Origin: Spirochaetota bacterium
Lineage (GTDB): Bacteria; Spirochaetota; Spirochaetia; Sphaerochaetales; Sphaerochaetaceae
Length of the DNA stretch: 21,718 nucleotides
Direction: 5' to 3'
Assembly: GCA_023401595.1 (NCBI GenBank)
Contig: JAEXDQ010000012.1
Coordinates: forward strand, 1-21,718
The translations under genes and the position numbers were made by a program. Below the pieces are notes generated by a model, which did no database searches, had not been told where the DNA came from, and worked only from the letters and a program-made list of their open reading frames with translations. Position 1 is the first letter of the stretch. Every line of letters starts with the position of its first letter. Positions 7,158-15,035 of the stretch are shown here, in pieces.

Positions 7158-8576
7158 TCAGAACGCCATCCTGAAATTCACGCCGATCGACGGCCCCGCC
7201 TCGAAACGGAGGACGCGAGTCGATACCGACGCTGAATATCGACCGGCGGAGGTATCTCCGACGACGCCAAAGGAAACGAACTGGTTGGCATACCCCAGCA
7301 TCAGACGAACCGACTCGTTCAATTGTATGTCGAGTCCGACCTTGAGTATGTCATCGACGAAAAATAGTCTTTTCGGATAATACCGGTTCCAGATGAGCTG
7401 GGACAATACGTCGCTTACCTCAAGGTTCACGGTATATCCATATCCGCCGGCTCCTATGAAACGATACATTCCCCCCACGGCTATATCGGTGGGTACGAAA
7501 TAAATGTTCGGATCGTCATTGAACCCAGGCCATTTGCCGGAAACCAGTCCGGCGAGGTCGGACAACGGAGTGTAGACATAGTGCTGCAACGCCGGCAGAT
7601 TCCTGACCACCAGCGCGAAGCGGAGGTTCTCATTCGGCTGATAGTTCATACCGAAATCCAATCCGAAGCCGGCTCCGAAATTGAACGGCTCGCTGAACAA
7701 CGACACGATATCGTTCTGGAACCTGGCGTTGAGGAAATTTGAATCGGGTATCGCAGTATTGATCCGTACCTCAGCCCTGAGCCCCACCCCCAGTAAGATT
7801 TTCGGGGAGACATGGAAGGCGTAGCCCAACGGAAACACAAAAGAGACGTCCAGCTCGCCGCCCTGCTTGCTCAACAAAGAGCTACCGGTCCGGTATTCCG
7901 CGGCAAAATTGAACGCCCAACCGAAGCCATTGCGGATCCGGCTCGTCCCCATGGAAAGACCCAGCTTGAAATCGCCCCCCAACCATTGACGTGGGTCGGC
8001 CACGACGGACTGGAAGAAATCTGATTGATCGGCGAAGGCCACCACGGCCTGCCCCCAACGAGCCGCTCCATAATCGCTTTGTGTAAAACGATTCTGGAAG
8101 TACTGTCCTATTTCATATACCGTATAGTCGTTGATGGTACCGCCAGCGGTGACGGCTGGGAAATTGGCGTCAAGTTCATAGAGTTTGGACATCAACGCCT
8201 GATTGTTTCCCCAAAACTCCTTCGCTTCCGACACAGACATGGAGGAGACGATCTCGGCAATCCGTCCGGCTAGCGCCTCCACCTCCGAAGAGGGGGCCGC
8301 AAGCAATTTCAAGGTCGCGACATCGCTCGCAAACCAGGTGTCCAAGGAATAGCCGATCACTTCATCTTTCACGGCCAATCCGGCGGGGTTGACGGAGTAG
8401 GAAAGATATCCCTCGGCGTTCGCCGCCAACGCGCCGCCTCGGACGATGGTCCCGGCGAACATCCCCGAAACGGAACGGGTCGGCACCCAATTGGTCTTGG
8501 CCGGCAACGCCACAAGCGGCAGCGTCATCAGGCACGCCATGGCGAAGCTCATGACGGTCATATGCTTTTTCATCAT
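7158..8576 (-). CDS. Predicted outer-membrane beta-barrel protein, FadL/OmpP1 (UPF0164)-like
   Basis: This 472-residue protein has a signal peptide (positive start, hydrophobic core, probable cut after ALPA near residue 26). The mature N-terminus contains NPAGLA, a short motif common in FadL/OmpP1/PorV-type barrels. The region about 190-470 is made of alternating amphipathic strands separated by Gly/Asn turns (for example FGAGFGLDFGMNY, ILLGVGLRAEVRI). The chain ends in an aromatic residue (FRMAF), the usual signature for outer-membrane barrel insertion. The first 190 residues include a helical part around the SSEVEALAGRI stretch. The start overlaps the stop of the upstream lipoprotein gene (ATGA), with GGAGG seven bases before it, implying translational coupling. 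The nearest known relatives I can suggest are the treponemal UPF0164/FadL-like proteins, which are proposed to take up hydrophobic nutrients. Family membership needs a profile search, and the substrate is unknown. Confidence 0.7.
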   Translation of the reverse strand: MMKKHMTVMSFAMACLMTLPLVALPAKTNWVPTRSVSGMFAGTIVRGGALAANAEGYLSYSVNPAGLAVKDEVIGYSLDTWFASDVATLKLLAAPSSEVEALAGRIAEIVSSMSVSEAKEFWGNNQALMSKLYELDANFPAVTAGGTINDYTVYEIGQYFQNRFTQSDYGAARWGQAVVAFADQSDFFQSVVADPRQWLGGDFKLGLSMGTSRIRNGFGWAFNFAAEYRTGSSLLSKQGGELDVSFVFPLGYAFHVSPKILLGVGLRAEVRINTAIPDSNFLNARFQNDIVSLFSEPFNFGAGFGLDFGMNYQPNENLRFALVVRNLPALQHYVYTPLSDLAGLVSGKWPGFNDDPNIYFVPTDIAVGGMYRFIGAGGYGYTVNLEVSDVLSQLIWNRYYPKRLFFVDDILKVGLDIQLNESVRLMLGYANQFVSFGVVGDTSAGRYSASVSTRVLRFEAGPSIGVNFRMAF

Positions 8577-10519
8577 TCTCCCGCCTCCTGTATCCGGCTC
8601 AACGCGAACGTGTATTTGCCTTCCCCCGCCGCGGTCAGCGGCTCGGGATTCTGATACAAGCCCATGTTCACAAAACCCGCGCCGACGCCGGTCCCTTTGT
8701 TCGTGAACAGGAGCTGCGGCTTTCCATCGTACATACGGAACTGGAAGGTGGTCGTTGTCTCCAACGTCATGCCCATCGCCTTGGTATTGACCAATGTCGT
8801 ATAGATGTTCTTCTTCATGTCATCGATGGTGGGCGAGGTCTTGATCTTCCAGGAATCGGGCGCTATTCCCAACGTATTCCACTTCTGATTGTTCCAGATG
8901 TAGGCCTTCTCAAATGGCGTCGTATCGGTCCCGTACGGTATATATCCGTCAGGTACGGTTTCGACGGCGGGATCGATCAACGGAAGTATCCGATAATCGC
9001 CGCCGGCTATATACGCCGCATCCTTGGAGTTCACCCGGACATAGTAGGGATACGAAGAGCCCGCCGAAAGCGGGACGACTTCAACGGTCACGGAGAAATT
9101 CGCCCTGCCGCCGGAGGAATCCTTGGGATTCACCCAACGGTACTCCCCAGCCCAGCTTCCGGTGGTCGCTTTCGCGTTACCGGAGAACCGGACGTTGGCG
9201 GGCGTCGCGGCGACCACGGCGAAAGCATATTCGCTCCTGGAAACCAACGGAGAACCATTACCGCCGTATACCAGGGAGGCGATGCCATTCTCAATGGAGA
9301 GGTCGTCGGCGGAAAGCTGTTTCGTCACACCATCCGCATCGCTCACTGTAATCGTATACCTGATATCATCGCCCAGATCAGGCCATGACACGGCGATACT
9401 GTTCGGAGTGCTGTCCGTGGAGATTTTCAGCGCGCTCGCCACTTGAACCGTATCGGAAAGCCTTGAACGTTTTTCGATCGCCGAGATGCCGCCGGTCCCG
9501 GACGCCTCCACATTGCACAACGCATAATAGTACAGTGTCCCCGGTACGATGAGGTGGTCATCGACAAGAACGACTTCGACGTCCCCGGCGGGAATTCCAC
9601 TCCATGCCACCGCAGCAAAATCCCCGTTCACCGTATCCTTGCGCAACAGCATCACGTAATTCGCGCTGGTAGACACCCCGGCGGGATTCGGCCGTACCGT
9701 CATTGAGACGGATTGGGCCTTCGCGTCGATGGAGCCGGCCACAAGCAGGGGGACAGGTATGGAGGCATCCGTCACGATCCCGCCTGTGGCCCGGTTCACA
9801 TCCAACTGCGCATACACCAGGCTCGTGTCAAGCTCTCCATTGTTCTTTTCAACGGCCGCCTGAATCCGGATCGTATAGTTCAGGTTTTCGTCCAGCCCGG
9901 AGAAAGCGTACGTGCCGGCATCTCCGTCCACCGTCTCCACGTGTCTGACGGGAGGAACCGCGGACGTTCCCTGCGCAGAAAGAGTCAGCACATATTTCGT
10001 GATTCCCGGTATTGTCCGCCAAACGACCGTGGCGGTATTCGCCGTCACTTCCTGGATATAGGCGTCGGGTTTGATGTCAGGCGCGGATTCATACGGATCC
10101 TTCGTCGTGAAAACCACGGTATTGCTCGGAGCGGACTCGACCAAATCCCGTTGCGCGACGATGAAGACCTCATATGCCGTTTTACCGTCAAGATGTTTGA
10201 CGCTATAGGAAAAATATCCGTTGGAAAAAGAATTACCCGCCACCAACTGTTCCACGGATCTGTCGGTCGATGAAACCAGGACAGGGTCACCGCCCTCGAC
10301 CGTTTTCTTTACCGTTATCCGATAGCTTGCCGCGCCATACACAGGTTGCCATTCGATCTGGGCCATCGTCGCGGAAGCTCCGTTGAAGGTGATAGCTGGC
10401 GCGGCCAGCTCCGAGTCAAGTCCTTTCTGGTTCACAGGGCCCAGTGGGTCGCAACCAGTCAGGACGAGGACCAGACATACTGCCGCCAGAAGGCCTGACG
10501 ATGCATATGCATACTTCAT
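8573..10519 (-). CDS. Large lipoprotein with fibronectin type III-like repeats and a conserved C-terminal domain
   Basis: This 648-residue surface or periplasmic lipoprotein has a signal peptide ending in the lipobox LTGC, with lipidated Cys23. The mature chain contains about four FnIII-like beta-sandwich units (near 40-140, 148-245, 255-350 and 365-450). Their recurrent pattern is visible in pieces such as AQIEWQPVYGAASYRITV, TATVVWRTIPGITKYVLTL and IAVSWPDLGDDIRYTITV. Residues about 455-648 form a separate domain starting W456-A-G-E-Y-R-W-V-NP, which recurs in the protein at 5769-6749. FnIII units generally bind proteins or carbohydrates or act as spacers, so a scaffold or adhesion role for the adjacent barrel is possible but inferred. 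The ATG at 10519 has GGGGAG eight bases upstream. The 3' end overlaps the barrel gene by four bases, so the two form an operon. The name of the family is not known to me. Confidence 0.75.
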   Translation of the reverse strand: MKYAYASSGLLAAVCLVLVLTGCDPLGPVNQKGLDSELAAPAITFNGASATMAQIEWQPVYGAASYRITVKKTVEGGDPVLVSSTDRSVEQLVAGNSFSNGYFSYSVKHLDGKTAYEVFIVAQRDLVESAPSNTVVFTTKDPYESAPDIKPDAYIQEVTANTATVVWRTIPGITKYVLTLSAQGTSAVPPVRHVETVDGDAGTYAFSGLDENLNYTIRIQAAVEKNNGELDTSLVYAQLDVNRATGGIVTDASIPVPLLVAGSIDAKAQSVSMTVRPNPAGVSTSANYVMLLRKDTVNGDFAAVAWSGIPAGDVEVVLVDDHLIVPGTLYYYALCNVEASGTGGISAIEKRSRLSDTVQVASALKISTDSTPNSIAVSWPDLGDDIRYTITVSDADGVTKQLSADDLSIENGIASLVYGGNGSPLVSRSEYAFAVVAATPANVRFSGNAKATTGSWAGEYRWVNPKDSSGGRANFSVTVEVVPLSAGSSYPYYVRVNSKDAAYIAGGDYRILPLIDPAVETVPDGYIPYGTDTTPFEKAYIWNNQKWNTLGIAPDSWKIKTSPTIDDMKKNIYTTLVNTKAMGMTLETTTTFQFRMYDGKPQLLFTNKGTGVGAGFVNMGLYQNPEPLTAAGEGKYTFALSRIQEAGE

Positions 10520-10599
10520 ATCGGTGTCTCCCCTTTGTACTCATGTCTTGATCTCTCCCGAACAAAAGGTACAAATCAAACGGCCTAACGGCAAATGCC

Positions 10600-10676
10600 T
10601 TGACTTCCGGTAAGGGACCGGATACTTTCGGCCTTGTCTTCCATCGGTTGTCTCTCTCCTGAAAACAAGCTACACT
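10600..10676 (+). promoter_or_regulatory. Candidate promoters of the radical SAM gene in a divergent spacer
   Basis: Two possible boxes exist. One is TTGACT (10600-10605) with TACTTT (10623-10628), 17 apart. The other is TTGTCT (10648-10653) with TACACT (10671-10676), 17 apart, whose start would fall at or next to the ATG at 10684. The spacer also drives the lipoprotein operon on the minus strand, but I could not fix a good promoter for it. Confidence 0.35.
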
Positions 10677-10683
10677 CCCCCCC

Positions 10684-12342
10684 ATGAACATCAACCTGAT
10701 AGCCTGCGCCATCGAGGATTCAACCCTGGCGTTCCCGATGGGGGCGTTATGCATCAAAGCCGCCGTCATGACTGACCCCCTCCTTGCCGCACAGTGTGAT
10801 TGCGAACTATATACCTACACGCTCGCCGATAGTCCCGTGGAGGCCGCCGCTGCCTGCGTGCGGCGACAGTCCGAAATCGTCGGCTGTTCGATATATCTGT
10901 GGAACAGGCCCTGGTTCGACACTTTCGTACAGACGTTGCACTCGCTGTCACCTTCCACGGTCATTTTCGCAGGGGGGACCGAAGTAACGGCAAACGGAGC
11001 CTCCATGTGGAACGACGCCTACACCTTCATGGTCCTCGGCGAGGGGGAAGAGACCGTCGTTCGCTCGCTCCGTCAGCTTCTCCAACATAGTCCATTGCAG
11101 GGTGCGGGAATTATCACGCAGGAAATCAAGCGGGCGACGCCTGTCCACCCCGAAAAGCTCGCGGAGCTACCCTCCCCCTTCCTATGCGGTGCGGCGGATC
11201 TTTCGCACCATACCTGGCAGGGCGTGCTTTGGGAGATGACCAGAGGCTGCCCATTCCATTGTGCGTTCTGCTTTGAGTCGAAAGGGGAACGAACCGTGCG
11301 CAGCTACCCGCTGGACAGAATCCAACAGGAGCTTGACTACCTTGTCCAGCATGATGTAAAGAATGTCTTCGTCCTTGATCCGACGTTCAACATGGACAAG
11401 AGCCGTACCGTGGAGATCCTGACGCTTTTGGCGGAAAAGGCTCCGCAGGACATGCATTTCACCTTCGAACTCCGGGCGGAACTACTCGACGAGCAACTCG
11501 CCGACCTATTCGCCAGCGTCTATTGTTCCCTGCAGATCGGTCTACAGAGCGCGCACAAGGAGATACTGGGACAAATCAACCGGCGGTTCGATCCTGAGCT
11601 GTTCGCGGCGAAGGTCGGCCTGCTCAACGAACGGGGCATCGCATTCGGCCTCGACCTGATCATAGGTCTTCCCGGCGATACCTATGCGCTGTTCGCCAAA
11701 AGCATAGACTTCGCCATCTCGCTGACACCCAGCAACATCGATATCTTTCAGCTGGCGTTGCTCCCAGGCACCCGCATAGCCGAGCAGGCCGAAACCTTGG
11801 GTATCCGGCATCAACCGACAAGTCCGTACTTGGTCACTTCCACCCCGACGCTCTCCGCAAACGATCTGGAAAAGGCCTTGAAGCTCAAGCAAGCGTGCGA
11901 CATGTTCTATACCAAGGGCCAGGCCTGCATGTGGATACATGCCGCCTGTGATGGTCTAGGGACCACACCGTCGAATCTGCTCACTTTATTCAATAGCTGG
12001 CTCGACTTCCAACGTCAGAGCGGACGTGACCCTGACGAAATGGATATCTATATGCTGCAAGAGGAATTCCTCAAAACCATCTATCGCAAGACCGGCAAAC
12101 AGGATCTGTACCCCGCTTTGCGCAGCTACATGGAGCTGCATCAGGGCATCTGTTTCCTCCACGACACCTGCGAATCTCCTGTTATACACTTGGACTACAG
12201 CCCCGACGACCTGGCCGCGTTGGACACCATGCCCTTGAGCAAGTTCGTTTCAAAGAAAAAACGGCTGGCAGACGGCTTGGATCTCGCCCTCTATCAGGAT
12301 GATGATGGCGAGCTGTTTTTCATGCCTGTCGATGCGACCTGA
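10684..12342 (+). CDS. B12-binding-type radical SAM protein
   Basis: This 552-residue protein is a predicted radical S-adenosylmethionine enzyme of unknown reaction. Residues about 1-150 have the fold pattern of a cobalamin-binding domain (start IACAIEDSTLAFPMGALCIKAA, then IFAGGTEVTANG and LGEGEETVVRSL), but I do not see the DxHxxG cobalamin-ligand motif, so B12 may be held base-on-free or not bound. The Fe4S4-binding CxxxCxxC is C189-P-F-H-C193-A-F-C196, inside WEMTRGCPFHCAFCFE. The downstream barrel pieces ELRAELLDEQLADLF, QIGLQS and GLDLIIGLPGDT are typical of the MiaB-like/Elp3-like radical SAM core. The C-terminal part (about 390-552) resembles the extension called DUF4080. No Shine-Dalgarno sequence precedes the ATG; the upstream bases are a C run. 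The start is nevertheless supported because the domain begins at residue 3. It is divergent from the lipoprotein operon and stands alone. Confidence 0.85.
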   Translation: MNINLIACAIEDSTLAFPMGALCIKAAVMTDPLLAAQCDCELYTYTLADSPVEAAAACVRRQSEIVGCSIYLWNRPWFDTFVQTLHSLSPSTVIFAGGTEVTANGASMWNDAYTFMVLGEGEETVVRSLRQLLQHSPLQGAGIITQEIKRATPVHPEKLAELPSPFLCGAADLSHHTWQGVLWEMTRGCPFHCAFCFESKGERTVRSYPLDRIQQELDYLVQHDVKNVFVLDPTFNMDKSRTVEILTLLAEKAPQDMHFTFELRAELLDEQLADLFASVYCSLQIGLQSAHKEILGQINRRFDPELFAAKVGLLNERGIAFGLDLIIGLPGDTYALFAKSIDFAISLTPSNIDIFQLALLPGTRIAEQAETLGIRHQPTSPYLVTSTPTLSANDLEKALKLKQACDMFYTKGQACMWIHAACDGLGTTPSNLLTLFNSWLDFQRQSGRDPDEMDIYMLQEEFLKTIYRKTGKQDLYPALRSYMELHQGICFLHDTCESPVIHLDYSPDDLAALDTMPLSKFVSKKKRLADGLDLALYQDDDGELFFMPVDAT

Positions 12343-12565
12343 GCAGAACCTCGGCGATCTGAACTGGATGCGAAGATGTTCCAGGACCCACATGCGGCGA
12401 ACATCATAAAGACATCGTAGGGCTTCATCATGGAATTTGACAAAAACATTGAAAAGCCATGCCCACGGAGGGGGCCTCGCCAGCCATCCGCCGATGCGGG
12501 ATGATGATAAAAAACACGAAATCGTTATTATCTTGCTATAGTTATTCTCCGTGACAGTTGTTATA

Positions 12566-12599
12566 TTGTGTCCATACCCGTTATCAGCTACAGTACAAT
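12566..12599 (+). promoter_or_regulatory. Candidate promoter of the 12620 lipoprotein gene
   Basis: TTGTGT (12566-12571) and TACAGT (12589-12594) are 17 bases apart in an AT-rich stretch. TACAAT (12594-12599) is a better -10 box but lacks a good -35. The rest of the 12343-12565 spacer has no gene and no clear terminator for the radical SAM gene; a hairpin near 12487-12505 (CATCC with GGATG) is followed by A, not T. Confidence 0.35.
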
Positions 12600-12619
12600 A
12601 TTGAAAAAGGATCATATCG

Positions 12620-13393
12620 ATGAACTTGAAAGAATTCACTGAAAACAGAATATGCCGTACCAGTCTTCTTTGTGTCCTGTTCTCCATCTGCGCACTGGCA
12701 TGCGCCCTGCTGCTCAGCGGATGCGTCGTGACCGAAGACCTCAGCCTCAACGGAACGACGGGCGGAACCTCCCATACCGACCTCGTGATCATGGACTTCT
12801 TCTCCGAGGTCCTCGCGGATATGTCGGCGTTCATGCCGTCCAGTTCCGACGAGACCATCACCGACGCCGCCATAAGGGATTTCGCGAACAATCTTTCAAA
12901 CGCCAACAATACTACGGACGTCAGCTATCGGAAAATTCCAAGTACTGAAAACAGCGTCTACGAGATCAACTTCACGTTCAACAATCTCCAGCAACTGTTC
13001 CGCGACCTTGGCGGAGGAGCCGAACAGACCGTGCTGACCGTTTCGCAAAACGGCGGTGGCACCACTTTACGGCTGAATTTGTCGATGGACAATTACGACC
13101 AGCTGACCAAGATCATTCCGTTCCTCGCCGATCCGAATTTCGAGGTCTGGGGGCCGGTATACAATGTCGGTGAAACGGAAAAGAACTATCTGGAGATGAT
13201 GAGCTACATCCTGAGCGAGGACGGGCCTCCCGCCATCCAGAACTCGTTGATCACCCTACGGTTCAAGACTCCGTCGGCAATCAAGAGCCAGACCAACGGC
13301 AAGGTCATCGATTCTACTACGTTCGAATACAGCTTCCCGTTGATCGATTTCCTGTTGCTGGCGAATCCGCTCACCTTCTCAGTCAGTTGGTAA
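12620..13393 (+). CDS. Lipoprotein, possibly LppM-like
   Basis: This 257-residue protein is exported and lipidated: a long hydrophobic signal peptide ends in the lipobox LLSGC with Cys35 as the first mature residue. The mature chain has a helical N-terminal part (about 50-100), then a beta-rich middle. The C-terminus (KTPSAIKSQTNGKVIDSTTF followed by FPLIDFLLLANPLTFSVSW) recalls the end of LppM-type domains common in spirochaete lipoproteins: a pattern of threonine-rich strand, leucine-rich strand and terminal tryptophan. That assignment is by eye and tentative. AAAAAGGA lies about eight bases before the ATG. It is probably transcribed alone from the AT-rich promoter region upstream and converges with ychF. 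The function is unknown; it is likely a periplasmic or surface component. Confidence 0.75.
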   Translation: MNLKEFTENRICRTSLLCVLFSICALACALLLSGCVVTEDLSLNGTTGGTSHTDLVIMDFFSEVLADMSAFMPSSSDETITDAAIRDFANNLSNANNTTDVSYRKIPSTENSVYEINFTFNNLQQLFRDLGGGAEQTVLTVSQNGGGTTLRLNLSMDNYDQLTKIIPFLADPNFEVWGPVYNVGETEKNYLEMMSYILSEDGPPAIQNSLITLRFKTPSAIKSQTNGKVIDSTTFEYSFPLIDFLLLANPLTFSVSW

Positions 13394-13596
13394 CAGAGCC
13401 TTTCTTTTAGCGACCAGTTCCCATACGCTTCCATATCGTCCCGCCGGAAGCCCCCGGCAGCTTGTCCAGGATGCGGCGCCGGCGGATTGCGCAAACCCGA
13501 CATGGCGGCGGTATGTACGATGAGGCGGCCTTCTCCGTCGTTTCGGTGCGAGGGGCCCCCTTCCATACGTCGTACTTTTCACAAGGCCATACGCAG
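13394..13596. other. GC-rich gene-free spacer
   Basis: This stretch lies between the lipoprotein stop and the ychF terminator. Open frames here on the minus strand run on antisense into the lipoprotein gene and look like shadows. No T-run terminator for the lipoprotein gene is evident. Confidence 0.4.
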
Positions 13597-13637
13597 AAAA
13601 AAGGCTGTCTCTCAGCCCTTCGACCTTTGAAACAGCC
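13597..13637 (-). terminator. Rho-independent terminator of ychF
   Basis: On the minus strand, GGCTGTTTC (13637-13629) pairs with GAGACAGCC (13611-13603), 8 of 9 Watson-Crick pairs plus one G-T pair, followed by TTTTTT (13602-13597). A shorter hairpin using the same right arm (GGCTG-AGAGA-CAGCC) also abuts the T run. It lies about 60 bases past the ychF stop. Confidence 0.85.
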
Positions 13638-13661
13638 CGTATTCAGCAAATTGACATGACC

Positions 13662-13686
13662 GGAACGGATGGATGGAATGGATGGA
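13662..13686. repeat. Short GGAT/GGAAT tandem repeat
   Basis: A run of four to five GGAT- or GGAAT-like units lies between ychF and its terminator, in the 3' untranslated part of the transcript. It is a simple-sequence repeat with no known role. Confidence 0.5.
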
Positions 13687-13694
13687 AACGAAAG

Positions 13695-14801
13695 TCACAC
13701 GTTGAAACGGAAATGCATGATGTCGCCGTCTTGGACAAGGTACTCCTTACCCTCGAGCCGGAGCTTGCCGGCCTCGCGGACCTTCTGCTCGCTACCGTAT
13801 TTGAACAGATCTTCACAGTTGTAGACCTCCGCTTTAATGAAGCCCTTCTCAAAGTCGGTATGAATCACCCCGGCCGCCTGAGGAGCCTTGTCGCCGGCGT
13901 GGAACGTCCAGGCGCGGTCTTCGTCGGAGCCGGCGGTAAAAAACGTCCGCAGCCCCAGCGTCTCGTATGCGCAGCGAATCAACTGGTTCAAACCTGATTC
14001 CTTTAACCCTACAGCCTCCAGAAACTCCTGCTTTTCTTCCGCGGTCTCAAGATCGGCGATCTCCGCCTCGATCTTGCCGCAGATCACTACCACGTCGGAG
14101 CCTTCGGCTGCGGCGATCGCCCGTACCTGTTTCACATGACCGTTGTCTTCGAGGATACCCTCCTCATCGACATTGCAGACATAGATCACCGGCTTCATCG
14201 TAATCAGGTGCAGGTCGTAGATCAGTTTGCATTCGTCTTCGTCCAGACCGAGGCTCCGGGCGGGCTTGCCGTCTTCAAGACAAGCCTTGAGCCGTTCCAA
14301 CACAGGCAGTACCAAAGCGTTCTCCTTGGCGGCTTCCTTGCTCAGACGGGTCAGCTTGCTCTGCTTCTGCCAGCGCTTGTCCACCGTTTCCAAGTCGGCC
14401 AAAGCCAGTTCAATGTCGATTGTTTCGATATCGCTCGCGGGGTCGATGCGGTTGTTCACATGGATGATATCGCCGTCCTCGAAACAACGGACGACATGGG
14501 CGAGTACCCCGACCTCGCGGATCGAGGCGAGGAACCGGTTGCCCAGCCCCTCCCCCTTCGACGCTCCGGCGACAAGTCCCGCGATATCGACGAACTCCAC
14601 CGTGGCGGGAATGACCTTGGCGGGGGGAATCAGCTCCACGATCCTGTCCAGCCGGGAATCAGGCACGCTGACCATACCCACATTCGGGTCGATCGTACAG
14701 AACGGATAGTTGGCCGCCTCTGCGGGAGCCGACGTAAGCGCGGAAAATATAGTCGATTTGCCGACGTTCGGCAGTCCCACGATTCCACAGTTCAATCCCA
14801 T
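13695..14801 (-). CDS. ychF: Redox-regulated ATPase YchF (Obg-family P-loop protein)
   Basis: YchF (OLA1 family, also called EngD) binds ribosomes and, unlike other Obg proteins, prefers ATP. In this 368-residue copy, usual for the family, the P-loop is GLPNVGKST (9-17), switch II DIAGL (72-76) and the base-specificity motif is NVDE (210-213) instead of NKxD, the hallmark of ATP preference. A helical insert lies at about 130-195. The TGS domain fills the C-terminus (about 283-366), with GFIKAEVYNCEDL and VQDGDIMHFRF conserved. The ATG at 14801 has GAGG six bases upstream. A TTG four codons earlier keeps the frame open but would place the ribosome-binding site inside the gene. It is divergent from hflX and has its own promoter and terminator. 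Confidence 0.97.
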   Translation of the reverse strand: MGLNCGIVGLPNVGKSTIFSALTSAPAEAANYPFCTIDPNVGMVSVPDSRLDRIVELIPPAKVIPATVEFVDIAGLVAGASKGEGLGNRFLASIREVGVLAHVVRCFEDGDIIHVNNRIDPASDIETIDIELALADLETVDKRWQKQSKLTRLSKEAAKENALVLPVLERLKACLEDGKPARSLGLDEDECKLIYDLHLITMKPVIYVCNVDEEGILEDNGHVKQVRAIAAAEGSDVVVICGKIEAEIADLETAEEKQEFLEAVGLKESGLNQLIRCAYETLGLRTFFTAGSDEDRAWTFHAGDKAPQAAGVIHTDFEKGFIKAEVYNCEDLFKYGSEQKVREAGKLRLEGKEYLVQDGDIMHFRFNV

Positions 14802-14885
14802 ATGACACCTCAAACGGCCTTATGGCCAAATATAACGTTCATCACAGCTGAGGAAGACGGATACAGCCCCTCAGAAGGCGCCGTC

Positions 14886-14907
14886 GTTCCAAGGAACCAG
14901 TATAGCA
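14886..14907 (-). promoter_or_regulatory. Extended -10 promoter of ychF with overlapping palindrome
   Basis: On the minus strand TGCTATACT (14907-14899) is an extended -10 element; no good -35 is present. The predicted start is near 14892, about 90 bases before the ATG. It falls inside the interrupted palindrome GTTCC-AA-GGAAC (14886-14897), a position where a repressor could act. The rest of the 14802-15035 spacer has no gene. Confidence 0.5.
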
Positions 14908-15035
14908 CATTCCCGGCTTGTAAGAAAACCAACCCTGTGGTAGCCTATCGTAGATTGCCGTCATTCTATCATCATCCCTTGCGAAAAAGAGAGACGGAGA
15001 CGGCATCCTGAAAAAGGAAACAGACTACAATTCGT

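Noticed and set aside
12487..12505. Terminator after the radical SAM gene
   Set aside because: The hairpin has a bulge and is followed by A-rich, not T-rich, sequence on the plus strand.
12250..12909. 219-codon minus-strand open frame over the spacer before the 12620 lipoprotein
   Set aside because: It overlaps the ends of two real genes antisense, lacks a ribosome-binding site and has no domain pattern.
14136..15011. 291-codon plus-strand open frame opposite ychF
   Set aside because: It is antisense to conserved ychF motifs and has no recognisable features of its own.
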